Part shown: piece by piece, positions 7,406 to 15,645 of the stretch
Position numbering within the stretch: position 1 is the stretch's first letter
Layout of the letters: each line of letters starts with the position of its first letter
DNA from: Mariniphaga sp.
GTDB taxonomy: Bacteria > Bacteroidota > Bacteroidia > Bacteroidales > Prolixibacteraceae
Assembly (NCBI GenBank): GCA_019429205.1
Contig: JAHYIT010000026.1
Coordinates: forward strand, 1-45,927
DNA: 45,927 bases
Direction: 5' to 3'
The notes under the pieces: generated by a model
What the model saw: the letters and a program-made list of their open reading frames with translations, nothing else
Databases searched by the model: none
What the model was told of the DNA's origin: nothing
Made by a program: the position numbers and the translations under genes

Positions 7406-8947
7406 TTAATTCACTTCTAATAAAGAACCTGTTTCAACTATAAAATTACCAGTGATTGTTACACTTTCATCAGTTTTAAATAAAACATTTGCACCGCTCT
7501 TGATTTCAACATCATGGATAGAAAGATTACATCCATTTTCAACTGCATAACCCATATATACCTTATTGCTTATTTCTTTGTTGTAACATGGCAGTGTAAT
7601 AGACAGCTCATTAGAATTATAGCCTTCACCTGCCCAATTCACTCCGGCCACAGCATATTTATAAGATTCATTTGAAACTAAATCATTGTCATCATCCAAA
7701 TATTCTGTTAATGTGGTAATACCAATTAAATCATTATCAGACATGTTATCACCAGCCAAACAACGGTATATACGATAAAATTCTGCTGACTCTCCCGATG
7801 CTGATGCTTGCCATGTCAGGTTAACTTTGCCAGTTGGTTGGTAATTAACGGATAATAAACTTGGTGGTAATGGCGCTTCATCCGGTGGTGAACATCCAAT
7901 ACAAGTGACAATATCAATGTTGTTTGCTGTTGTAATATTAAAAGCCAAATCAAGAACCGTTATATCAACATACAAGTCATTTAAAGAACTAAAAATTTGT
8001 TTTTGATTCCAAAAACTTTCATTTATATACCACCTAAAATATACCGTATGGTAATCATCTGTTCTACTAAACCTTTTTGGATAGATTCCAACAGGTTCAC
8101 AGTTATGACCAACATCACTATTGTTTCCTGTAATGTCTCCGCAATTAATTCGAAAATCATAATCAACATAATTAGGTAAATTGGGATAATCAGTGCAGGT
8201 TGATGGCATTAATAAATCAGCAGCATCATAAACATTTCCAGTTTCATCTTCCCATGTCATCATTACTAACACGGTAGAAACGTCAAGTTCATCATCTACT
8301 ACCCTTGCACCAATTTCAAAATACATTCCTTGCTGGTTATAGTGACTGGTACCGTCGTCTTCATCCAATATTAAATGGTTAAGAGGATCCCCGTATGCAT
8401 CAAGAATTACAGGAGAAGATGCATTGTTTGTAACTAAAACACTAGCTGGATTTTGAGCATTGTAATCATAAAGGCCCCAATCCGCATTGTCAACATAATC
8501 AAGATTTGGTGGTTGTTTATTAAGATACCTTAGATCTAAATGAATTTGGTTATCAGTTTCCCCCAATTTTGTCACACCACCAGTTACCTGATCATTGATA
8601 TTAACACTAATATTCTGTAAATGGTGAAATTTAAAATAAACTCCATCTTCTGTACTTTTACTAACTGTAACCCAAGAACTACCCTTATCTAATACTACTC
8701 CATCGAACAGAGCATAAATATTTGTACCTTGTGGCGCATTACCAATATCAACTCCTCCATGAAAATCATAATCATAACCAGTATTTGGATAGTTGGCACT
8801 TCCTAAATTTCTAGGTCCAAACGGAGAAGAGAAATCATCCGTACTGTTTCCTGATATTGGAAAATGTAATGTTTGTCCCGTCACATTTGCTAAAGGCAAG
8901 CATATAAATAATAGCAATATAATTTGTATGTTAGTATTTTCTCCCAT
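7406..8947 (-). CDS. Secreted M23-type (LytM-like) protein with fibronectin-like and C-terminal modules
   Basis: A 513-residue exported protein with a signal peptide of about 25 residues (ending VTGQ). Residues 28-145 resemble an M23/LytM endopeptidase: HGGVD (H63, D67) gives the first two zinc ligands, FKFHHL (H108/H109) stands for the usual YxHL, and IHLDLR (H136, D138) stands for the usual HLHFE. The third metal ligand, normally His, is therefore Asp. The middle region is beta-rich. A fibronectin type III-like domain lies at about residues 365-450, and the last 45 residues end in GNFIVETGSLLEVN, a module shared with the subtilase two genes upstream. It starts three bases after the preceding gene ends, which implies translational coupling. 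Peptidoglycan cutting is possible but not certain. Confidence 0.7.
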   Translation of the reverse strand: MGENTNIQIILLLFICLPLANVTGQTLHFPISGNSTDDFSSPFGPRNLGSANYPNTGYDYDFHGGVDIGNAPQGTNIYALFDGVVLDKGSSWVTVSKSTEDGVYFKFHHLQNISVNINDQVTGGVTKLGETDNQIHLDLRYLNKQPPNLDYVDNADWGLYDYNAQNPASVLVTNNASSPVILDAYGDPLNHLILDEDDGTSHYNQQGMYFEIGARVVDDELDVSTVLVMMTWEDETGNVYDAADLLMPSTCTDYPNLPNYVDYDFRINCGDITGNNSDVGHNCEPVGIYPKRFSRTDDYHTVYFRWYINESFWNQKQIFSSLNDLYVDITVLDLAFNITTANNIDIVTCIGCSPPDEAPLPPSLLSVNYQPTGKVNLTWQASASGESAEFYRIYRCLAGDNMSDNDLIGITTLTEYLDDDNDLVSNESYKYAVAGVNWAGEGYNSNELSITLPCYNKEISNKVYMGYAVENGCNLSIHDVEIKSGANVLFKTDESVTITGNFIVETGSLLEVN

Positions 8948-8950
8948 TTC

Positions 8951-10201
8951 TTAATCTTTTGATAGTTTAATAATATTGTTTTCTTTATTAAAACTAAAAT
9001 TACCTCTTAGATCAATAATATTCGAATACTCCAATTTATTCTTTTGTATATTAACTACAATATCATCTGCTTTCGACAGAAATTGTTTCTTTCCATCGTT
9101 AGTAATGAGTTTATAAACATCATTTTTTGGTTCATAGATAACAAAATATATCCTATCATTTTTAATGACCGTATAAAAAGGAAATTCAAGTTCAGTAGTC
9201 CAAACTAAGTTAAGATTGCTGTCTAATTTGTGCAATCTATTTTTCGTTTCTTTAAGATAGACCGTTATATCATTTTCACCTAAATAATTGCCAATGGAAA
9301 TCTCCTTTACAAGGGTGGCAATATTTTCACCTTTCATAATATTTTTTTCCATTTCAATTTGGTTTGTAAGTATGTTATACTTGATCAGCTTATATTCACG
9401 AACTTTTGACGTGTAAGGCATGCCTTGTTCAGAAAGTTGTTTTCGCTGTGCTATAATGAAATCTTTTTGATCATTATTGAGTTGGTGAAGTGTTACATTG
9501 TATTCATCTTTTCCTATATATCCTTTATTAAAGTCTGAATATAACTTCGCCTTTATTTTGCTTAAACTATCTAATCCTTCAGTATATTTTTGATACTTGT
9601 TTATAAATTGTTCGTTTTTCTTTAATTCAAAAACCCAGGTATATATTATTATTCGCGTGGAATCAAACCAGTCCGCAATAAAACCAGTATAATTATTATT
9701 TAATGGCAATAAATTGCCACTTTCAAGATCAACAATGTTAAGACCGGACTTTGATTTTAAATCAGGATCTTCGTGGTGGCGGGCGGTTAACAAATACTTG
9801 CCATTGGGCGACATTTTGTAGCATTGCCCTAAAGCTTTAGTTTTCCAATTAACGGTCTTATTATTAATGTCATACGAAATTATTTCATCCATGTATGCGT
9901 GATTGTTTCTCTTTTGCTCAGCAATTACAATTACCTGGTTATTCTTTTCATTTGGAAAAAAATTCTTCAAAAAAGCTGTATCCGGCTCATATTCAAAAAG
10001 TTTATTTCCTAAAGTATCGTACAATATACCCTTTTTCTTATGACTGACTGTATTGTACAAAGAAAGGCCGATATATTTACCTGAAGCGGTTAACTTATCA
10101 ATCTTCTCTGAGTTATCTAAATAAATATCCTTGTAAGTTTGCGCTGCAATTTGCCATCCACAAAAAAAACTGATATTTATAATAAAAATTAGTACTTTCA
10201 T
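8951..10201 (-). CDS. Secreted propeller-like protein of unknown function
   Basis: A 416-residue protein with a signal peptide (ending QIAAQ). It contains repeated strand-turn units such as SPNGKYLLTARH, GLNIVDLESGNLLPL and LHKLDSNLNLVWTTELEFP, the kind of pattern seen in WD40/PQQ-like beta propellers. A helical insertion of about 70 residues (around 190-260, Lys/Glu/Gln-rich) interrupts the repeats. No catalytic residues can be pointed out. The start codon directly abuts the stop of the subtilase gene upstream, and the stop lies three bases before the M23-type gene. The three are surely one transcriptional unit. A scaffold or ligand-binding role is only a guess. Confidence 0.6.
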   Translation of the reverse strand: MKVLIFIINISFFCGWQIAAQTYKDIYLDNSEKIDKLTASGKYIGLSLYNTVSHKKKGILYDTLGNKLFEYEPDTAFLKNFFPNEKNNQVIVIAEQKRNNHAYMDEIISYDINNKTVNWKTKALGQCYKMSPNGKYLLTARHHEDPDLKSKSGLNIVDLESGNLLPLNNNYTGFIADWFDSTRIIIYTWVFELKKNEQFINKYQKYTEGLDSLSKIKAKLYSDFNKGYIGKDEYNVTLHQLNNDQKDFIIAQRKQLSEQGMPYTSKVREYKLIKYNILTNQIEMEKNIMKGENIATLVKEISIGNYLGENDITVYLKETKNRLHKLDSNLNLVWTTELEFPFYTVIKNDRIYFVIYEPKNDVYKLITNDGKKQFLSKADDIVVNIQKNKLEYSNIIDLRGNFSFNKENNIIKLSKD

Positions 10202-12064
10202 CTATTTCACTTCCAATGTTGAACCCGCTTGCACTTCAAAAGTCCCTTTTATGAGGGTGTATTCTTCTGCATCGAAAACTACATCCGCATTGTTCTGTAT
10301 GGTTGCGTTAACCGCTTCAATTATACAATCAGAATATGTAATATCAGAAGAAATAGTACCACTTACAATTGTTGTCGGACAATCTGCCGCCTGAACAGCA
10401 GCATAAGCATCTACCAAGCCATATCCCATTTCCTGATGCCATATGCCGTTAGGGCGGCCTAAAGTTATTTGATAATTGTATCCACCTACTTTTTGTGCAG
10501 TGGATTCAATGATATTATTAACTTGCTGTACCGTTAAAGAAGGATTCACACTTAAAACCAAAGCAACGGTACCGGCAACATGAGGACATGCTGACGAAGT
10601 GCCATTAAACCAGACAGTATAATCTTCATTTGCAAAGTCAGTAGTTATCTTGTTTCCTCCACTATTTACGTGTAAAGGAACATTGGGATTGTAACCAGCT
10701 GTTCCCTGCCTGTCAGTTGTAGGAACTAGTACACCTGGTGCCACTATATCTAACTGAGTGCCGTAACAACTACCCCATCTCCACTCCCCATCACAGGAAG
10801 TATAACTTTTTCTTTCACCGCAAGGACTTATTGCTCCAACTACTAATATGTCCGGATTGCTATTCCCCGGATACCTTATATTTGTATTATTTTCATTCCC
10901 GGCTGCAAAAACAACAACCGTTCCTTTGTTATTACGTCCATTAGTTAATGTGTTAGTAATTGCATCATCAATGATAGTTGAAGGGTTGTATCCTCCCCAT
11001 GAATTACTTATAACATCTGCTCCATTTTGCCAAGCCCAGTTAAAACCGTTGGCCAGTTGCTGTGGAGTGTCTGAAAAAAGAAGATTAATACTTATTGACA
11101 TTAACCTGATCGAAGGAGCTACTCCGCTAACTCCTATGGAATTGTTCTGTTGAGCACCAACAATTCCGGCACAAGCTGTACCATGATCTCCCCTAACCCA
11201 GGCAGGACTTGTACCTGTTGTAGCATCGTATCCAGTTCCAAAAACATTGTTTTGTAAATCAGGATGATTCATTTCAAAACCATGGTCAAATACTGCAACC
11301 CGAATGGTAGATGAACCGGTTGTAATATTCCATGCTTCTTCTGCATTAATATCAATTCCGGGTGTTCCACCGTATTGACCAGTATTTTTTAATCCCCACT
11401 GACTGGAAAAATATGGATCGTTTGATATTAAAAGGTCATGATACAAAAATTCAGGTTCTGAACTTTCAAATAATCCGGACTCAAAAAAGACATTCGCCGC
11501 CTCTATCGCATTGTAAGAAGTTTCTTTTGTGCAAGACAACGTGAACCATAACGGCATGAATTCGTTATAACCCAAAATTTGTATGGAATAATTTTTTGCC
11601 ATGTCATAAAGAATATTCACATCGTTCGTTTTCGAAAGTTTTACATAAAAATTATTGGAAATACCCAGCTTCTTATCCATAATGGTATAAGTTGGAGATA
11701 CTTTTATTATACTTTCTTCATTTTGAAGGTCTTGTATGATAGAAAAATATTCCTCAGCGTCAATTTTATTCAAAAAATCAATTTCAGTTGTGAAAATTTC
11801 TGTTTTTTGTTTATCAAGAGAAATTATATTTTGTGTTGTAAAACTTTTCTGTTGATTTTTAATGTTAAAATCGGATGTAACAACTCTGTTTTTTATTTTA
11901 TCCAAAGGGATTTCCCCTTCCGACACTACCGATATCCGGGAATAGTCGATCCCCAAATAAAATTTTTCTCCCTGATAATAATAAAATGTTGTTGGTTGAC
12001 CTTTGGCTAATAAGCAGAAAAGAACAGATATTAGCAAAATGATATATTTATATTGTTGTTTCAT
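10202..12064 (-). CDS. Subtilisin-like serine protease (S8), secreted
   Basis: A 620-residue exported subtilase. A signal peptide (MKQQYKYIILLISVLFCLLA) is followed by a propeptide-like region up to about residue 210. The catalytic domain has D260 in AVFDHGFEMNHPDL, H294 in GDHGTACAG, the oxyanion Asn in FAAGNENN and S490 in NGTSSACPHVAG, so all catalytic residues are present. The last 50 residues (ending GTFEVQAGSTLEVK) form a short beta module shared with the M23-type protein downstream; there is no canonical T9SS tail. The ATG at 12064 is chosen over one at 12094 because the latter overlaps the upstream gene and lacks a clean signal peptide. It lies between a small PrcB-like lipoprotein and a propeller protein in one operon. 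Confidence 0.88.
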   Translation of the reverse strand: MKQQYKYIILLISVLFCLLAKGQPTTFYYYQGEKFYLGIDYSRISVVSEGEIPLDKIKNRVVTSDFNIKNQQKSFTTQNIISLDKQKTEIFTTEIDFLNKIDAEEYFSIIQDLQNEESIIKVSPTYTIMDKKLGISNNFYVKLSKTNDVNILYDMAKNYSIQILGYNEFMPLWFTLSCTKETSYNAIEAANVFFESGLFESSEPEFLYHDLLISNDPYFSSQWGLKNTGQYGGTPGIDINAEEAWNITTGSSTIRVAVFDHGFEMNHPDLQNNVFGTGYDATTGTSPAWVRGDHGTACAGIVGAQQNNSIGVSGVAPSIRLMSISINLLFSDTPQQLANGFNWAWQNGADVISNSWGGYNPSTIIDDAITNTLTNGRNNKGTVVVFAAGNENNTNIRYPGNSNPDILVVGAISPCGERKSYTSCDGEWRWGSCYGTQLDIVAPGVLVPTTDRQGTAGYNPNVPLHVNSGGNKITTDFANEDYTVWFNGTSSACPHVAGTVALVLSVNPSLTVQQVNNIIESTAQKVGGYNYQITLGRPNGIWHQEMGYGLVDAYAAVQAADCPTTIVSGTISSDITYSDCIIEAVNATIQNNADVVFDAEEYTLIKGTFEVQAGSTLEVK

Positions 12065-12074
12065 AATGGGGTAA

Positions 12075-12548
12075 TTAATAATGTTGTTTAACATCTAATT
12101 CAATTGTAGTACTGCTTAAAATTTTCGGAGTGAGTACCGCTATCATCCATCCCTGAGCCACTGTCGTCATTTCCAGCGTTATATCAACCGTTAGTTTATA
12201 TTCATCGATTGAAGTTTGCTGTAAATTCCGGTCGATTTTATGAACGCCACTTGTAGTTCCGCCATGGGCAAGAAGCAATGAATATTTGTTGAAATCAAAA
12301 GAAGGCACATCCTCCTTCTCACAGGAAGTATATGTGATAAGTTCCTCTTCAGAGTTGATGACGTGGACTGTATTAATCTGAATGTTTTGCCAATTCCAAC
12401 TACAAGCGGTCCCTTTCAGACTATAATTGCTTATGTCCACATCCTTTGGATATTTTACCATAATATTATTATTGCCAATATCATTACACGCTGCACAGAT
12501 GATTGAATAAACAAACCCAAACAATAAAATATTTAATGAATTTTTCAT
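12075..12548 (-). CDS. Small lipoprotein, possible PrcB-like protease partner
   Basis: A 157-residue putative lipoprotein with a hydrophobic N-terminus and lipobox (SIICAAC). The central and C-terminal parts read SLLLAHGGTTSGVHKIDR, then a long strand, then AQGWMIAVLTPK. This order recalls the PrcB C-terminal domain, a small beta domain found next to surface proteases, in which a GG-containing turn precedes two strands ending in PK. The match is from pattern memory and is weak. It ends 10 bases before the start of the subtilase gene, so a role as an inhibitor, chaperone or immunity-like partner of that protease is an attractive inference but is not shown. Confidence 0.5.
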   Translation of the reverse strand: MKNSLNILLFGFVYSIICAACNDIGNNNIMVKYPKDVDISNYSLKGTACSWNWQNIQINTVHVINSEEELITYTSCEKEDVPSFDFNKYSLLLAHGGTTSGVHKIDRNLQQTSIDEYKLTVDITLEMTTVAQGWMIAVLTPKILSSTTIELDVKQHY

Positions 12549-12561
12549 GATTCATTTCCTC

Positions 12562-13770
12562 CTATTCCGTTAAAATCATACGTTTCATGTCCACCTGGTT
12601 GCCGTCGGCAATCAGGCCATATAAATAAATACCTGCCGTAAATTCAGAAGCCGGGATTACCTGAACACCTTCGCCCCGCTCTGCAATATGTATTTGCTTC
12701 AATTGTCTCCCCTGCAAGTCATAAATATACAAATATGCCTTTGTAACCGTTGAGGGTAAATAATATTTAATTTGGGTAGATTGGGTAAAAGGATTGGGCG
12801 TGTTTTGATACAACACAGCTTCCCCTGTTCCGCCGGGTGAAAGGGAAGTAGCAGCCTGAGCGGATTTTGTTTCAGGCGAACCCGAACTTTTCAATTCATC
12901 AATTTCGGTTTTCAATTCTTTGATGGATTGTATCAGCAAAGGGATAATGCCGGTATAGTTGATGCTCAAATACCCGTCACCGCCTTCATAAACCAAATCG
13001 GGGTAAAGTTTCTGCAAATCCTGCGCAATTAACCCGTAATGCTTTTTTTGGAACAGTTGCGATTTTTCGTCGTACAGCGCCTGTTTAACAGTCGCGGAAT
13101 CTCCTTTCGACTCCTTGTATTGCTGTTTCAGGTTATATTCCACCGGCATCATTCACAGAACAGTATTTAGGGTACTTACTCCTTTCGAAGCAGGAATAGC
13201 AGTTCCCAGTTCAGCTATATTTTGTTTCAGTCTTTCATCGGAGTCACCTACAATAACTCCATTAATTAACCCCGTAACTTTTACATTACCAACAAAATAC
13301 CCTGCATAAATTCCATCAACAGGAATATCCTGCTGGTTATTAATTGTCCCTACTATCCCGGCGCCATTTTGAGAGCCGTATGTTGTTCCAAAAACACCAT
13401 AATTATATCCTGATGTTGAGTTTCCTCCAATACCCAATACGCCCCATGCGCCCAATCCTAAAGGAGTGGTCAGGTATGATTGACCTCTTAAACCAATATT
13501 ATAACGGCCAGATGAAACAGAAGCATTTCCGACAATGGCATGAACCCATGAACTACCAGTGTTACCAGAACGTTCCGCCCATATTCCATTGGTTGCTCCC
13601 TTAACAAATAATGCAGAATTGGAATTACCCACAGCATTTACCGACAAATTAGAGGACGGTGTGCTAGTGCCAATGTTGATCCCCACCTTACCGGTGTTGG
13701 AAACTTTTAGTTGTGCAAATGAAACACCCGTAATTGCACAAAACATGAACAAAAAATAAAATTTTTTCAT
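12562..13770 (-). pseudogene. S74 endosialidase-chaperone protein with T9SS tail, interrupted by in-frame TGA
   Basis: One continuous reading frame of 402 codons, broken by a TGA at 13155-13153 (codon 206). The first half has a signal peptide (ending GVSFAQ), Gly/Asn/Ser-rich repeats like those of surface or tail-fibre proteins, and SDERLKQNI, the start of the intramolecular chaperone (peptidase S74) domain. The second half resumes in the same frame with the rest of that domain (MMPVEYNLKQQY, KKHYGLIAQDLQKLYPDLV), a coiled coil, and a type A T9SS C-terminal domain (NTPNPFTQSTQIKYYLP to the end). An intact protein would be surface-exported and possibly self-cleaved. TGA is directly followed by ATGATG, so the tail could be re-initiated, but it would lack a signal peptide. 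The start at 13770 is preferred over a TTG at 13776. Confidence 0.8.
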
Positions 13771-13881
13771 GGCCAATTGATTTTATATGAACAAAAAATT
13801 CTTTCAGTATGGTTGTTTATATTACGTAAAAACAGTGTAAAAGATTCGCATTTAAAATATTCCGTTTAAAAATAAATCTTC

Positions 13882-13904
13882 AGGAGGACAAATTTTGACC
13901 TCCT
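13882..13904. repeat. Inverted repeat beside the mini HTH gene
   Basis: AGGAGG, A, CAAA on the left is mirrored by TTTG, A, CCTCCT on the right. There is one central base and one A-A mismatch, giving arms of 11 bases. It lies immediately after the stop of the HTH gene (minus strand) and upstream of the S74 operon. It could be a weak terminator or an operator. Confidence 0.55.
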
Positions 13905-13905
13905 T

Positions 13906-14103
13906 TCAATTTTTGTAAAATTTTTTTCTGCTTTTACAATAGGTTATATCATATCCCATGTCCCGCAAATCTGAAATCATCCTTTTTATCGTTCGTTTAC
14001 TGCATTCAAATTTTTCAGCTGCCTGTTTTAATGAAACTAATCTTTCTTTTTCAATCATTTCCAGCAGGTAGTCAAGTTTTTCTTTTCGTTCTAAAAACTT
14101 CAT
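13906..14103 (-). CDS. Minimal HTH_11/DeoR-like DNA-binding protein
   Basis: A 65-residue protein that is almost entirely one winged-helix domain: RKEKLDYLLEMIEKERLVSL, then KQAAEKFECSKRTIKRMISD, then a wing DMGYDITYCKSRKKFY. This is the N-terminal reading head of DeoR/HTH_11 regulators (as in BirA or the WYL-protein family) without any ligand or effector domain. Small stand-alone versions occur in Bacteroidota. It lies between the divergent BI-1 gene and the secreted-protein operon, with an inverted repeat at its 3' side, so it may regulate one of them. That is inference. Confidence 0.7.
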   Translation of the reverse strand: MKFLERKEKLDYLLEMIEKERLVSLKQAAEKFECSKRTIKRMISDLRDMGYDITYCKSRKKFYKN

Positions 14104-14121
14104 TGTTACTGTTTTCTATGG

Positions 14122-14146
14122 GAGCCCGAAAAAGGGGCCTCTTTTT
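14122..14146 (+). terminator. Terminator-like hairpin between divergent genes
   Basis: GAGCCC (14122-14127) pairs with GGGCCTC (14135-14141) with one bulged C, and TTTTT follows at 14142-14146. No plus-strand gene ends here, so it may block antisense read-through towards the BI-1 gene, or act in the leader of the minus-strand HTH gene. Confidence 0.4.
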
Positions 14147-14297
14147 ACATTTTGAACCCAAGTTATATTATAAATGGGAAAAATACAATGACAATGAAAA
14201 GAAAATTGAAACAACCCGAAATTCTGTCATACTTTCCCGTATGGCAGATTTTTTGTTATAGTTCAGCCTGAAAATTTAAAAATTAATTTTTACAGCC

Positions 14298-15065
14298 ATG
14301 ATGCATTTGACAAAAAGTTCGAACCCCGCTTTAAGCGAGAAGGTTTTCAACAAGGAATATACCACCGCCTCTTCAGAGGTGATGACCGTTAACGGTACAA
14401 TAAATAAAACGGCTTTGTCGCTGTTGCTGGTTATTGCCGCAGCCGTATTTACATGGAACAGATTTTTTAATGCATTTTCTCCCGAAGCCGGCATGTCGGC
14501 AGTGATGCCGTGGATGGCCATTGGCGGAATCGGCGGTTTTATCACCGCAATTGTCACCGTATTCCGGCCAAAAAGTGCCGGCATTTCAACACCCATTTAT
14601 GCCGTTCTGCAGGGAATGCTGCTTGGTGGCTTATCGGCTATTCTTGAAGCGTCATACAGCGGAATTGTAATGCGCGCCGTTGCGCTTACACTGGCCGTAT
14701 TTGCAGCCATGCTTTTCTTTTACCGTTCGGGCATTATTAAAGTGACCAAAAAATTTATGATGGGCGTTTTTGCCGCTACTGCCGGAATTGCAGTTGTTTA
14801 TTTAATCAGTTTCGTTGCCGGAATGTTTGGCGCCCAACTTGGTTTTCTTCACGGAAACAGCAACCTGAGCATCGGCATCAGTCTGGTTGTGGTGGCCGTA
14901 GCGGCGCTGAACCTGGTCCTCGACTTTAACTTTATTGAACGGGCTGCAGAACAGGGCGCACCCAAATACATGGAATGGTATGGCGCTTTCGGGTTGATGG
15001 TGACGCTGGTGTGGTTGTATCTTGAAATCTTGAGGTTACTTTCCAAGCTGGCCAGCAGGGACTAA
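14298..15065 (+). CDS. Bax inhibitor-1/YccA family membrane protein
   Basis: A 255-residue integral membrane protein with seven hydrophobic segments after a 30-residue polar N-terminus (motif NPALSEKVF, typical of bacterial BI-1 proteins). The conserved PIYAVLQGMLLGGLSAILE segment, and the polar pattern in the last helix pair (LDFNFIERAAEQGAPKYMEW), match the long YccA/BI-1 subfamily of Bacteroidota and Actinobacteria. BI-1 proteins are thought to conduct Ca2+ or H+, or to guard membrane protein quality control; the role here is unknown. It is transcribed alone, divergent from the HTH gene, and followed by a convergent toxin-antitoxin pair. Confidence 0.88.
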   Translation: MMHLTKSSNPALSEKVFNKEYTTASSEVMTVNGTINKTALSLLLVIAAAVFTWNRFFNAFSPEAGMSAVMPWMAIGGIGGFITAIVTVFRPKSAGISTPIYAVLQGMLLGGLSAILEASYSGIVMRAVALTLAVFAAMLFFYRSGIIKVTKKFMMGVFAATAGIAVVYLISFVAGMFGAQLGFLHGNSNLSIGISLVVVAVAALNLVLDFNFIERAAEQGAPKYMEWYGAFGLMVTLVWLYLEILRLLSKLASRD

Positions 15066-15115
15066 AGAAGTTGGCAGTATTCAGTCGCAGTATGCAGATT
15101 TAGAGTCTCTTCTAA

Positions 15116-15361
15116 TCATTTATAACTTTCTTTACGGTGTAAAACCCTACCAATTTCAATCGTATCGTCAAATACATCAAACAAAATACGAAAGCTCCCT
15201 GCTCGCAAACGATATGCAGGCTCAAAATGGGTAAGCTTTTTTACGTTTGAAACGTTGGGGAAATTCTTTAAAGTCAGAATTTTCTGATGGATTTTACGTT
15301 TTTGGTCCGGGGTAATCCTTCGAAGATCCTTTATCGCCGACTTACGAATTCGAATATTCAT
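15116..15361 (-). CDS. RelE/ParE-family toxin
   Basis: An 81-residue protein with the full RelE-fold pattern: KSAIKDLRRITPDQKRKIHQ (two helices), then HFEPAYRLRAGSFRILFDV (central sheet with the conserved Arg residues that contact mRNA in the ribosome), and the tail IEIGRVLHRKESYK. Family members cleave mRNA on the ribosome or, in the ParE branch, poison gyrase. The RLRAGSFRILF pattern favours the RelE side. The antitoxin gene precedes it and overlaps by 20 bases, giving coupled translation. No obvious loss of key residues, so the module looks intact. Confidence 0.85.
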   Translation of the reverse strand: MNIRIRKSAIKDLRRITPDQKRKIHQKILTLKNFPNVSNVKKLTHFEPAYRLRAGSFRILFDVFDDTIEIGRVLHRKESYK

Positions 15362-15539
15362 TTCTCAGGTAATCTTCGAAAGGTACAGATTCATCATCCC
15401 TTGTAGCTTTCAACAATTTTAAATCTTCCAAATCCTCCTTAGCAACAATCTCAAGTTCTTCCTTTTTAAAACCGGAAAGCATATCAATGACTTTCTTTGC
15501 TAATTTGTCATTTGAAATATTTATTGTAATTGACTTCAT
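15342..15539 (-). CDS. Antitoxin of the RelE-type module
   Basis: A 65-residue acidic protein located directly before, and overlapping, the RelE-like toxin gene. The N-terminus MKSITINISNDKLAKKVIDM could form a beta-helix-helix DNA-binding or dimerisation unit. The C-terminal half is rich in Asp/Glu (KEDLEDLKLLKATRDDE) and would bind along the toxin. I do not recognise a named antitoxin family, so the assignment rests on position, size and charge. A -7 promoter box lies at 15558-15565. Confidence 0.75.
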   Translation of the reverse strand: MKSITINISNDKLAKKVIDMLSGFKKEELEIVAKEDLEDLKLLKATRDDESVPFEDYLRNEYSNS

Positions 15540-15557
15540 TTTTAAAAATTTACATTA

Positions 15558-15565
15558 CAAATCTA
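15558..15565 (-). promoter_or_regulatory. -7 box of the RelE-type module
   Basis: TAGATTTG on the minus strand is an exact TAnnTTTG match, 18 bases upstream of the antitoxin ATG at 15539. I could not find a good TTTG at the expected -33 distance. Confidence 0.4.
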
Positions 15566-15645
15566 TAAAAAACTATTAATTCACTCACCATTTTACTTAT
15601 ACCAATTAGTAAAACCAGAAAACAGATAATTGCAAACCTCAATTT

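Noticed and set aside
12562-13152. Treating the second half of the S74 protein as a separate gene
   Set aside because: It begins in the middle of the chaperone domain, in frame with the upstream half and without a signal peptide, while carrying a T9SS tail that requires export. A single broken gene explains it better.
13153-13155. TGA as a sense codon (altered code or selenocysteine)
   Set aside because: Other genes here end in TGA (for example sucC and the DUF4143-neighbouring genes), and no selenocysteine-type hairpin or Cys-aligned position is evident.
15074-15093. Direct repeat of GCAGTAT downstream of the BI-1 gene
   Set aside because: Two seven-base copies 13 bases apart are too short to separate from common intergenic filler in this phylum.
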